NCBI GenBank assembly: GCA_964247695.1
Contig: CAXTVI010000017.1
Span: 1 to 64,000 of the forward strand
Direction: 5' to 3'
From: Lichenicoccus sp964247695
Lineage (GTDB): Bacteria > Pseudomonadota > Alphaproteobacteria > Acetobacterales > Acetobacteraceae
DNA: 64,000 nucleotides
Position numbers and translations under genes: made by a program. A model generated the notes under the pieces. It made no database searches. It saw only the letters and a list, made by a program, of their open reading frames with translations, and was not told where the DNA came from. Positions 7,558 through 14,930 of the stretch are shown here, in pieces (within the stretch, counting starts at the first letter, position 1; each line of letters opens with the position of its first letter).

Positions 7558-8139
7558 TCAGGCGGCTTCCTCGTCCTCGCTTACCGGCATGGGCTGCGGC
7601 ACATTGTGGCCTTCCCGGACGAGACGATCATTGGCGGCCGAGACCATCATGTTGAGGTCGGTCTGGCTGCACAGCCCGAGGATGACCGGGTCGCGCGGCT
7701 TGATGTTGGCGCTGTTCCAGTGCTGCTTGTCGCGCACCTTGGCGATGGTGTCCTTGGTGGTGCCGAGCAGCTTGATGATCTGCATCTCGGAGAGCTGCGG
7801 GAAGTTGCGCAGCAGAAACACGATGGCATCCGGCCGATCGTTGCGCTTGGCAACTGGTGTGTAGCGGGCGCCGCGGGACCGGCGGGTGACCGGGTTGGTG
7901 ACCGTCAGGATGTTGAGCCGGAGCGACGCGTCGGCCTCGCACCGGGTGATCTCGGCCTGCGTCACCTGGTGGTTGGCAACCGGGTCGTAGCCGACGATGC
8001 CGGCGGCGACCTCGCCATCGGCGATCGCCTGCACCTCGAGTGGGTGCATGCCGCAGAACTCGGCGATCTGGGTGAAGGTGAGGGCGGTCTTTTCGATCAG
8101 CCACACCGCGGTGGCTTTCGGCATCAGGGGGAGGGTCAT
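7558..8139 (-). CDS. trcR: DUF1013 cell-cycle transcriptional regulator, TrcR-like
   Basis: A 193-residue DUF1013 protein. In Caulobacter the family member TrcR is described as a cell-cycle-regulated transcriptional regulator associated with RNA polymerase. The N-terminal part has a helix-turn-helix-like region (TALTFTQIAEFCGMHPLEVQ), the middle has the family stretch KRNDRPDAIVFLLRNFPQLS, and a second predicted HTH lies in MQIIKLLGTTKDTIAKVRD. The C-terminal half ends in an acidic tail. The family is largely restricted to Alphaproteobacteria, which helps place the organism. Transfer of the TrcR role to this species is inference. Confidence 0.88.
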   Translation of the reverse strand: MTLPLMPKATAVWLIEKTALTFTQIAEFCGMHPLEVQAIADGEVAAGIVGYDPVANHQVTQAEITRCEADASLRLNILTVTNPVTRRSRGARYTPVAKRNDRPDAIVFLLRNFPQLSEMQIIKLLGTTKDTIAKVRDKQHWNSANIKPRDPVILGLCSQTDLNMMVSAANDRLVREGHNVPQPMPVSEDEEAA

Positions 8140-8545
8140 GGCACAGGTCCTATCGGATCGTGAGAAGACCGCCGCAGCGGCAGCGTCTCTGACCGTGGTC
8201 CAGGAGGCCTGCCGGCGCGCGGCGAGTTGACGCGATATGGCGCCGGGCCGCGCAGGTGGTCAAGTCATCCGAGGGCGCCGCGCAGCAAAAAGGGGGCGGT
8301 CGCCCGGCCCCTTTCTGCCACGCCCACGCGGCTCAGGCCGCTTCTGTCACGCCCACGCNNNNNNNNNNNNNNNNNNNNNNNNNNNNNNNNNNNNNNNNNN
8401 NNNNNNNNNNNNNNNNNNNNNNNNNNNNNNNNNNNNNNNNNNNNNNNNNNNNNNNNNNCCGGCCCCTTTCTGCCACGCCCACGCGGCTCAGGCCGCTTCT
8501 GTCACGCCCACGCGGCTCAGGCCGCTCTTGTCGCGGCCATGCGGC
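8140..8545. other. Gene-free stretch holding the trcR leader, a tandem repeat and an assembly gap
   Basis: About 400 bases without a supportable gene. 8140-8300 is the region upstream of trcR (minus strand) and has no clear promoter that I can assign. 8304-8545 is a tandem repeat array interrupted by 100 N. Open frames that appear to cross this area are artefacts of the repeat and of translating N. Confidence 0.8.
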
Positions 8546-8554
8546 TCAGGCCGC
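8304..8554. repeat. 29-bp tandem hairpin repeat array overlapping the hsp20 stop codon
   Basis: The core gcggctcaggccgc recurs at 8328-8341, 8483-8496, 8512-8525 and 8541-8554, with exact 29-base spacing after the gap; a further copy begins at 8357 and is cut by the N run. Flanks of the core (cacgcccac, ttctgt) are also repeated. Each core is a self-complementary GCGGC-CTGA-GCCGC hairpin. The last copy contains the TGA of hsp20, so the array looks like serial duplication of the hsp20 3' end. A 55-base stretch at 8304-8358 is identical to 8459-8513 on the other side of the gap. There are no variable spacers, so it is not a CRISPR array. Confidence 0.85.
8359..8458. other. Assembly gap (100 N)
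   Basis: Exactly 100 undetermined bases, the usual placeholder for a gap of unknown size. Both flanks are identical over 55 bases, so the gap most likely reflects an unresolved tandem repeat rather than lost unique sequence. Confidence 0.98.
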
Positions 8555-9046
8555 CTGCACGTCGCCATCCGGCTTGCGGTCATTGGCCGGAGCCTCCGCG
8601 TTTGCTTCGAGCTGCGGGCCGGCGAACGGCGCGGCGCCGCCGATGGCAATGCGGCGCGGCTTCAGCGCCTCGGGCACCACCCGCTTCAGCCCGACATGCA
8701 GCATGCCGTGCCGGAGGTCGGCCGCCTCGACGACGATGTGGTCGGCAAGGGCGAAGCGACGCTCGAAGGCGCGCGCCGCAATGCCGCGATGGAGCACCTC
8801 GCGCTTCGGCTCGTCCTTGATACGGCCGGAGACCAGCAGGGTGTTGTCCTGCGCCGTGATCTCGATGTCATCGGGGCCGAAACCCGCGACCGCCATCGTC
8901 AGCACGTACCTGTCGTCACCGGTCTTCTCGATGTTGTAGGGGGGATAGGACGGCTGCGCCGTCGCCTGGGCTGCCGTGTCCACGAGCCGGGCGAGGCGAT
9001 CGAACCCGATGGTGCTGCGAAACAGCGGCGCGAAATCGTACGTCAT
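8546..9046 (-). CDS. Small heat shock protein, Hsp20/IbpA family
   Basis: ATP-independent holdase chaperone of 166 residues. The alpha-crystallin domain runs from about residue 35 (PPYNIEKTGDDRYVLTMAVA) through DNTLLVSGRIKDE and HRGIAARAFERRFALADHI, and closes with MLHVGLKRVVPEALKPRRIA, the form usual in alphaproteobacterial IbpA-like proteins. A 25-residue Ala/Pro/Asp-rich tail follows. The ATG at 9046 has a perfect AGGAGG six bases upstream; a TTG two codons earlier is not needed. The stop codon lies inside the last copy of a 29-bp hairpin repeat. Confidence 0.94.
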   Translation of the reverse strand: MTYDFAPLFRSTIGFDRLARLVDTAAQATAQPSYPPYNIEKTGDDRYVLTMAVAGFGPDDIEITAQDNTLLVSGRIKDEPKREVLHRGIAARAFERRFALADHIVVEAADLRHGMLHVGLKRVVPEALKPRRIAIGGAAPFAGPQLEANAEAPANDRKPDGDVQAA

Positions 9047-9242
9047 GAACAACCTCCTGAGGAGCAGAGTTCGGAACCGGGGCCGCCATCATGGCCGGAC
9101 CCTTATGTCGGTCTTGGTCGGATGCCAAAGCCCCCGCAGGGCACTTCGGCAGACCCTGAAATGGAAACCGCCGCTCCTTTCATCAAGAAGCGGCGGCCGA
9201 AAAATTCTCAGGTCGAGGGAATTGTCCGCCCGGGAATCCGGA

Positions 9243-9470
9243 TCAGGACTTGCGCATGCCGATCCCGGCGAACTTCTTGTTGAACTTCGCCACCTGGCCG
9301 CCGGTGTCGAGCATGCGCTGCACGCCGGTCCAGGCCGGATGCGACTTCGGATCGACATCGAGGCGCAGCGTGTCGCCGGCCTTTCCGTAGCAGGACTGCG
9401 TGGTGAACTGCGTCCCGTCGGTCATGACGATGTTGATCTCGTGGTATTCGGGATGGATGCCGGATTTCAT
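9243..9470 (-). CDS. rpmE: 50S ribosomal protein L31
   Basis: Ribosomal protein bL31 of 75 residues, starting MKSGIHPEYHEINIVMTDGT and containing DPKSHPAWTGVQRMLDTGG and KFNKKF. Only one Cys is present, so it belongs to the form without the four-cysteine zinc site (C-minus). The start at ATG 9470 matches the conserved N-terminus; longer frames on this strand read through upstream noise. It is a single gene between hsp20 and a Spy-like gene, all on the minus strand. Confidence 0.95.
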   Translation of the reverse strand: MKSGIHPEYHEINIVMTDGTQFTTQSCYGKAGDTLRLDVDPKSHPAWTGVQRMLDTGGQVAKFNKKFAGIGMRKS

Positions 9471-9591
9471 GGTCTGCCGCTTTCTGTGGGGTGCCGCCGA
9501 TGCCGACCGGGGCGCGTGGGCGCGTATAGACGGTTGCGCCCGCAACCTCAACCGGCGCCCACGCCACAAACTGGATCTGGCGCCCTCCGAT

Positions 9592-10191
9592 CTAGCGGGC
9601 CGTCTTCAGGGCATTGTCGGTGAAGTGCCGGACCGTCTCGTCGGCGATGCGCTTCTGCGCGGGGCTGAAGCTGTCATAGAGGCTGCCGAACGGGGTGAGC
9701 AGGTCGGCGGCATTGCTAGCGTGGGTCTGCTGCACCAGCGCGTAGGCCTGCAGGTTCTCGACCGCGCTGGCACCGTCATTCTGCTGCTCGCGCCGTGCGT
9801 ATGCGGCGTCGAGCTGCACCGCGCCATGGCGCATCGCGCCGGTAAGCCGGCCCCAGAGCGGTTCCTGGGCCGGGGTGATGCGCCAGGTCCGGTGCAGCGT
9901 CGTGATGTGCGCCTCGAGCGCCTCCGCCTGCTGGCGGCCGAGCCGGCTGCGCATGCCGGACTGGCTCAGCGACGGCGCCGGGTGCCCCCCGCCTGCCGGC
10001 ACCGGCTGGGACGGCGCCAGCGCGGGAGCCTCAGTCTGGGCCTGGGCAGTCTGGGCCTGGGCGGTCTGGTCCTGGGCGGCGGCGGCGAGCAGCATGGCCG
10101 GAGGCGCGAGCAGGACCGGACCCGCTGCCAGCCGGACCAGCATGGCCACGCGCCGGCATGCAGAGCGGCGGGACCGGAAGAGACTGCGCAT
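9592..10191 (-). CDS. Putative periplasmic Spy/CpxP-like (LTXXQ) protein
   Basis: A 199-residue protein with an Arg-rich start and a hydrophobic Ala/Leu segment (VRLAAGPVLLAPPAMLLAAA) that should export it. A Gln/Thr/Ala repeat follows (QTAQAQTAQAQTEAPALAP). The C-terminal 120 residues are helical with EAHITTLHRTWRITPAQEPL and SFSPAQKRIADETVRHF, matching the LTxxQ-type motif of Spy/CpxP-like proteins that are frequent in Acetobacteraceae. Such proteins are periplasmic chaperone or envelope-stress sensors; the family assignment is from motif only. MLVRL at 10143 is an alternative start. Confidence 0.6.
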   Translation of the reverse strand: MRSLFRSRRSACRRVAMLVRLAAGPVLLAPPAMLLAAAAQDQTAQAQTAQAQTEAPALAPSQPVPAGGGHPAPSLSQSGMRSRLGRQQAEALEAHITTLHRTWRITPAQEPLWGRLTGAMRHGAVQLDAAYARREQQNDGASAVENLQAYALVQQTHASNAADLLTPFGSLYDSFSPAQKRIADETVRHFTDNALKTAR

Positions 10192-10334
10192 ATCTGGCCT
10201 CGAAGCCTGTGTCAGGGAGCGATGATCGCCGGGATGCCGCCCCGGCCGGCGCCAGCCAGCCTGCAGCCCCCAAGGCCGTGCCGGGCACGATGCGACTTCA
10301 TGGCGCGAACCGGCTGGCCCGTGAAGGAGGCACC

Positions 10335-11243
10335 CTGAGAATCCTCTCCATCCAGTCCTGGGTCGCCTATGGCCATGTCGGCAACGCCGCCGCGATCTTC
10401 CCGCTGCAACGGCTGGGCGTGGAGGTCATGGCGATGCACACGGTACAGTTCTCGAACCATACCGGCTATGGCGACTGGACCGGACAGGTTTTCAGCGGCA
10501 ACGACCTGCGCGCCCTGGGAAATGGGCTGGCCGCCCGCGGCGCCCTCGGCAGGCTCGATGCGGTGCTGTCGGGCTATCTGGGCGACGCGGACATCGGGCG
10601 CGCCATCCTGGAGATCGTGGCGGCCGCGCGCGCCGCCGGCGGCCCGCTGATCTATTGCTGCGACCCGGTCATGGGCGATGACGGACGCGGCCTGTTCGTC
10701 CGGCCGGACATCCCGCGACTGCTCGCGCAGGACGTGGTGCCCGCCTGCGACATCCTGACGCCGAACCAGTTCGAGGTGGCGCAACTTACCGGGATGGCCT
10801 GCGGCAGCAGGGCGGCGCTGCTCGGCGCGGTACGCGACCTGCAGCGCCGCATGCGCCCGCACGGGCCGCGCATCGTGCTCGTCACCAGTGTCGGCAACCA
10901 TCAGACGCCCGTCGATGCGGTCGAATTGCTGGCCTCGTCGCCGGAGGCCAGCTTCCTGCTCCGGATGCCACGCCACCCGATCGCGGCCAGCGGCGCCGGC
11001 GACCTCATCGCCGCACTCTTCCTGTTCCACGTGCTGGCAGGATCCGGATCGCAGCCGGGGTCGGGCGCGGGCCTGCGGGAGGCCCTGCAGGGTGCCGGCA
11101 GCGCAACCTGGGCGGTCCTGGCACGTACCGTGGCCGCGGGCGCCAGTGAACTCAGCCTGATCGCAGCCCAGGACGAGATCGTCCGGCCGTCGCGCCGCTT
11201 CCAGGCGCTGTGCCTCAGCCGGAACGGTAATATCATTACATGA
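10335..11243 (+). CDS. pdxY: Pyridoxal kinase, probably starting at CTG
   Basis: Phosphorylates pyridoxal with ATP in the vitamin B6 salvage path; ribokinase-like fold. Seen: ILSIQSWVAYGHVGNAAAIF, HTVQFSNHTGYG (substrate loop), YCCDPVMGD, DILTPNQFE and the catalytic anion hole ASGAGDLIAALF. The family N-terminus is M-[KR]-ILSIQS. Here ILSIQS is preceded by CTG AGA, and a strong GAAGGAGG ends four bases before that CTG (10335). The only upstream ATG in frame (10290) would add 15 residues and lacks a ribosome site. I therefore set the start at CTG 10335 (302 residues); ATG 10290 remains the conservative alternative. Confidence 0.93.
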   Translation: MRILSIQSWVAYGHVGNAAAIFPLQRLGVEVMAMHTVQFSNHTGYGDWTGQVFSGNDLRALGNGLAARGALGRLDAVLSGYLGDADIGRAILEIVAAARAAGGPLIYCCDPVMGDDGRGLFVRPDIPRLLAQDVVPACDILTPNQFEVAQLTGMACGSRAALLGAVRDLQRRMRPHGPRIVLVTSVGNHQTPVDAVELLASSPEASFLLRMPRHPIAASGAGDLIAALFLFHVLAGSGSQPGSGAGLREALQGAGSATWAVLARTVAAGASELSLIAAQDEIVRPSRRFQALCLSRNGNIIT

Positions 11244-11322
11244 GCCGAATCGGCATACCCGGAGCAACGATTTATTAAAGAGTTTGGGCTTGAGTGCGGG
11301 TGCGCTCTGCACCTCCCTGCTC

Positions 11323-12735
11323 ATGGACCCAATCATGACCACCGACATCTCAACCGGCAGTGCCGGCATCATCCTGGCGGGCATACGACCGGTCAACAGT
11401 TCGGTCGGGCTGCCGCAGGCCTTTGACACCGTGTTCGTGATCGACGTCGACGAATCCGCGTCGTCACAGGCGACGGCGACCCTGACCACGACCGCGAATG
11501 CCCTGATCATCCCGCAGAGCGGCAGGCTCGGCAGCATCACCCAGTCGGGCCACGCGACCACGATCCAGGGCACGGCGGGGCAGATCACGGCCGATCTCGA
11601 CAGGATCGCCTACAGCAGCAGCTTCGCCGTCAGCGACAGCGTGACCCTCACCTTCACCGATGCGGGCAGCAACGTCGCGTCGGCCAGCTTCGCCGTCGAC
11701 GTGACTGCCAACAATGCAGCTCCGGGAACGGCGACGGTGGCGCCGTACGTCCGGCCCACCGCAACCGGCCAGGTCGCGACGCTCACCGGCGACAACCAGA
11801 TCTACACGGCAAGTTCGGGGACCGACACCATCACCGCCATGCAGGCGGGAAGCACCATCAATGGCGGCGGCGCGGGCAGCGTCCTGACCCTGTTCGCAGA
11901 CGGCACCAGCTTCGGCTTCACCAACCATGGCGGCCATGCCCTGGTGGTGCAGAGTGCGGGCAGCGGCACCATCGGCGGCGGCGGCGCAGGCAGCAGCCTG
12001 GTCGGCTTCCTGGACGGCGGCCCGACCCTTTACCAGGGCAATGCCGGCCAGGACATGCTGATCGGCGGCGCCGCCGCGAGCACCGTCGATGGCGGCCAGG
12101 CCGGGACGCTCACGGTGTTCGGCGGCAGCGGCACGATGGTCCTGAGCGGTGGCCACGACGCGGAGACGGTGGTTGGCGGCAGCGGCGCCGAGACCATCCA
12201 GGCCGCCGCGTCCGGCGGTGCCTATTTCGGCGGCAGCGGCGGCAGCCAGATGACGGCGACCGGCGCCGGCAGCTTCCTGATCGGCGCGGTGAGCGGCGAC
12301 GTGCTGACCGCCTCGGGCCTGGGCGGCGACGGCCTGGTCGCGGGGGCCGGCAACGAAACCCTGAACGGTGGCAGCTCCCAGTACCAGAACCTGTTCTTCG
12401 GCGGCACCGGCCGCGACCAGATCATGCTCGGCAACGGCGCCGACACCCTTGTCGGCGGCCCAGGCGCGGCGACGATCGCCATGGGTTCCGGCGCGGCGAC
12501 GATCTATGTCGGCAGCGGCCAGGAGACCTTCGCCTTCACCAACGGTGTCTCGGCGCAGGCGCATGACGTGATCACCGGCTTCAAGGTCGGCACCGACCAT
12601 ATGCAGCTCTCCACGGGGCTCGGAGTGGTGACGTATACCTCCTCGGGCTCGACGACCTCGATCGCGCTCAATGACGGGACCCACATCACCCTCATGGGCA
12701 TGGCCGGTGCCACCGAGGCGACCCTGTTCACCTGA
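11323..12735 (+). CDS. RTX-like glycine-rich repeat protein, probable type I secretion substrate
   Basis: About 470 residues. The N-terminal third (GLPQAFDTVFVIDVDES ... DRIAYSSSFAVSDSVTLTFTD) resembles a cadherin-like/immunoglobulin-like beta module. From residue 150 on it is built of short Gly-rich repeats such as GGSGAETI, GNGADTLVGG and GAGNETLNGG, loosely of the calcium-binding RTX type but with few canonical GGxGxDxUx units. It ends with DVITGFKVGTDHMQL and GTHITLMGM, the C-terminal pattern of RTX proteins exported by type I secretion. No catalytic domain is visible. The start is uncertain: ATG 11323, ATG 11335 and TTG 11284 are all possible. A related C-terminus occurs at 57309-59294. 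Confidence 0.75.
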   Translation: MDPIMTTDISTGSAGIILAGIRPVNSSVGLPQAFDTVFVIDVDESASSQATATLTTTANALIIPQSGRLGSITQSGHATTIQGTAGQITADLDRIAYSSSFAVSDSVTLTFTDAGSNVASASFAVDVTANNAAPGTATVAPYVRPTATGQVATLTGDNQIYTASSGTDTITAMQAGSTINGGGAGSVLTLFADGTSFGFTNHGGHALVVQSAGSGTIGGGGAGSSLVGFLDGGPTLYQGNAGQDMLIGGAAASTVDGGQAGTLTVFGGSGTMVLSGGHDAETVVGGSGAETIQAAASGGAYFGGSGGSQMTATGAGSFLIGAVSGDVLTASGLGGDGLVAGAGNETLNGGSSQYQNLFFGGTGRDQIMLGNGADTLVGGPGAATIAMGSGAATIYVGSGQETFAFTNGVSAQAHDVITGFKVGTDHMQLSTGLGVVTYTSSGSTTSIALNDGTHITLMGMAGATEATLFT

Positions 12736-12822
12736 GGGGGGGCCGTCTTGGCTCGCCGGCTGCAGCCTCAGGGTTGAAACGTCAGCCTCTTTGGCCTCCT
12801 GATATCATTCCGGGCCTGTTGA

Positions 12823-12842
12823 CCGGCGACGTCAGTCGCCGG
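12823..12842. terminator. Hairpin between the RTX-like gene and mscL
   Basis: Perfect inverted repeat ccggcgac-gtca-gtcgccgg, 8-bp stem with a 4-base loop. It lies 87 bases after the RTX-like stop and 29 bases before the mscL start. It could end the upstream transcript or sit in the mscL leader. Confidence 0.45.
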
Positions 12843-12870
12843 CGGCCCGAATGCTGCGGGAGAACGAAGC

Positions 12871-13359
12871 ATGGCCTTGAGCGACCATCATCTGCGGGCA
12901 CCCGGCTGGGTGAGCGAGTTCCGCGGCTTTATCATGAAGGGCAACGTCGTCGACCTGGCCGTCGGCATCATCATCGGCGCCGCCTTCACCGGCATCGTGC
13001 AGAGCCTGGTCAAGGACATCTTCACGCCGATCATCGGCCTGATCGTCGGCGGCATCGATTTCACCAACATCTTCCTCACCCTCAAGGGGCCGCACCTGCC
13101 GACCCTGGATGCCGCGCAGAAGGCCGGCGCGGTGACGCTCAATGTCGGCCTGTTCCTCAATGCGGTGTTTCAGTTCCTGATCGTCGGCCTGGTGATCTTC
13201 TGGGTGGTGAAGCTGCTGACCCGGCTGCATGTCCGCGAGGATGCGAAGGCGGCCGCCCCGGCCGGTCCGACGCCGTCCGAGGTGCTGCTTGCCGAGATCC
13301 GTGACCTCCTCGCGAAGGGCCCGGCAGAGCCGGTGCGGATCCCATCACCGCTGCCCTGA
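12871..13359 (+). CDS. mscL: Large-conductance mechanosensitive channel MscL
   Basis: Homopentameric inner-membrane channel that opens under membrane tension to release solutes during hypo-osmotic shock. The amphipathic N-terminus EFRGFIMKGNVVDLAVGIII leads into TM1 (VGIIIGAAFTGIVQSLVKDI), then FTPIIGLIVGGIDF, a periplasmic loop, TM2 (FLNAVFQFLIVGLVIFWVVK) and the cytoplasmic helix SEVLLAEIRDLL. 162 residues, slightly longer than typical because of the Pro/Ala linker and tail. GGGAG stands upstream of the ATG. Confidence 0.96.
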   Translation: MALSDHHLRAPGWVSEFRGFIMKGNVVDLAVGIIIGAAFTGIVQSLVKDIFTPIIGLIVGGIDFTNIFLTLKGPHLPTLDAAQKAGAVTLNVGLFLNAVFQFLIVGLVIFWVVKLLTRLHVREDAKAAAPAGPTPSEVLLAEIRDLLAKGPAEPVRIPSPLP

Positions 13360-13403
13360 CGCCCGGCCCCGACCGGCACGTTCGCCTGCCACGTCGCGAC
13401 GCC

Positions 13404-13763
13404 ATGCGGCACGCCCTGGCGATCGCGATGCTGTGCGGGGTCGGACTCGCGCCGGCGGCGTGCCAGACCCCGGCCGCCATCAGCAGGCCTGACAGTCTCG
13501 GCGATGCGACGCGCGAGGTGGTGATGACCTATCTGATCGCGCACGGCATGGCGGAAAGCTACGTGATGTCCGGACGCGCCGATCCTGCCTCCCTGCTGGA
13601 CCTGGTGCGCTACGATCATGCCGCCCTGGTGGCGCTGCGCGGCCACGGGACCGGGCCGGACTGGATGACGCTGGCGCAGGCGCGCAGCGCCGTGCGCGCG
13701 CTGATGGACTACACCACGCGCATGGATACGGACGCCGAGCCGGCGCGCGAGCACCATACCTGA
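13404..13763 (+). CDS. Small putative lipoprotein of unknown function
   Basis: A 119-residue protein with an N-terminal signal MRHALAIAMLCGVGLAPAAC, where the Cys at position 20 fits a lipobox (PAAC). The mature part is mostly helical (DATREVVMTYLIAHGMAESY, DWMTLAQARSAVRALMDY). I recognise no named family; similar small lipoproteins are common in Acetobacteraceae. It begins 44 bases after mscL on the same strand and is convergent with secF. Confidence 0.65.
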   Translation: MRHALAIAMLCGVGLAPAACQTPAAISRPDSLGDATREVVMTYLIAHGMAESYVMSGRADPASLLDLVRYDHAALVALRGHGTGPDWMTLAQARSAVRALMDYTTRMDTDAEPAREHHT

Positions 13764-13791
13764 CCGGCGGCCGGATCCGACGAGCGGCAGC

Positions 13792-14757
13792 CTACCGCTT
13801 CTGCACCGCGTGCAGGTCCCGCCGCAGCCGCTTCTCGCCGAGCAGCAGCAGGATGGGTGCCGCAATGAAGATCGAGGACGAGGTGCCGACCACGATGCCG
13901 AACAGCATCACCCAGGCAAACCCCGACAGCGTGGCGCCGCCGAACAGGGCCAGAGGCAGGGCGGCCAGGAACACCGTGGATGAGGTGCCGAGCGTGCGGT
14001 TCAGGGTCTCGTTGATCGACAGGTCGACCAGTTCGCGCAAGGGCATGGTGCGATACTTGCGCAGGTTCTCGCGCACCCGGTCATAGACCACCACCTTGTC
14101 GTTCGTGGAGTAGCCCAGGATCGTCAGGATGGCGGCGACCATCACCAGGTCGAACTGGAACCGGCTGATCGCCAGGAAGCCGATGGTCTTGGTGAGGTCG
14201 AGCACCAGCGTGATCACCGCGCTGACCGCAAACTCCCACTCGAAGCGCACCCAGATATAGACCAGGATCATCAGCAGGCTGAGACCGAGCGCCAGCAGGC
14301 CGTTGCGGAACAGCTCGGACGATACCGAGGCGCCGACCGCATCCGCGCGCAGCACCTGCGCGCCGGGCTGTGCCGCGATGATGCCGGCTCGGGTGCGGTC
14401 GACCAGCGACTGAGTCGCGGCCTCGCTGGCGGCGTCCTTGCCGGACGGCGCGTCGAGCCGGATCAGCACGTCGTTGTCGGCGCCGAAGCGCTGCAGCCCG
14501 GCGGCCGGCACGTGCCGCGCCTGCAGGGCGGCGCGAAGCGCGTCGAAGTTGGCGGGCCCCTGTGTGCGGGCCTCGACGACGATGCCTCCCTTGAAGTCGA
14601 TGCCGAGCGAGAGGCCCGGATAGAAGAACAGCCCGATCGAGGCGAGCGACAGGACGGCCGAGGTTGCCAGCCCGATGAACCGCCCGCGCATGAAGTTGAT
14701 GCGCGTGCCGTCAGGCACGAAGCGGAGCAGCGGGCGTCCGAGGAAGTGTGCGTTCAT
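13792..14757 (-). CDS. secF: Protein translocase subunit SecF
   Basis: Inner-membrane Sec accessory subunit of 321 residues that, with SecD, uses the proton-motive force to finish preprotein export. Visible are the first transmembrane helix and the signature LGIDFKGGIVVEA, the periplasmic domain, ELFRNGLLALGLSLLMILVY, the RND-like segment TILGYSTNDKVVVYDRVREN, and SINETLNRTLGTSSTVFLAA. The ATG at 14757 is the conserved start (MNAHFLGRPLLRFVP); the frame remains open far upstream but only as noise. It follows secD by 173 bases. No yajC is seen in the window. Confidence 0.96.
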   Translation of the reverse strand: MNAHFLGRPLLRFVPDGTRINFMRGRFIGLATSAVLSLASIGLFFYPGLSLGIDFKGGIVVEARTQGPANFDALRAALQARHVPAAGLQRFGADNDVLIRLDAPSGKDAASEAATQSLVDRTRAGIIAAQPGAQVLRADAVGASVSSELFRNGLLALGLSLLMILVYIWVRFEWEFAVSAVITLVLDLTKTIGFLAISRFQFDLVMVAAILTILGYSTNDKVVVYDRVRENLRKYRTMPLRELVDLSINETLNRTLGTSSTVFLAALPLALFGGATLSGFAWVMLFGIVVGTSSSIFIAAPILLLLGEKRLRRDLHAVQKR

Positions 14758-14930
14758 GGCGAGTTCAGAGACCTCTTGGAAACGCCTGATGCTGGATGAG
14801 AGCGGCCCGCAGGGTCGCGCCCGTCGTGACTTTCCGAGCACCGCAGCGCAGCGGTCGTCTGGCCGTGCGCAGCGGAGTGGAGGAAAGGCGCGTCGGATCG
14901 CCGGCAGCAGGCGTTTGCAAGAGGTTGCTC

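Noticed and set aside
8304..8554. CRISPR array
   Set aside because: Units are directly abutting at 29 bases with no variable spacers, lie on a gene end, and no cas genes are near.
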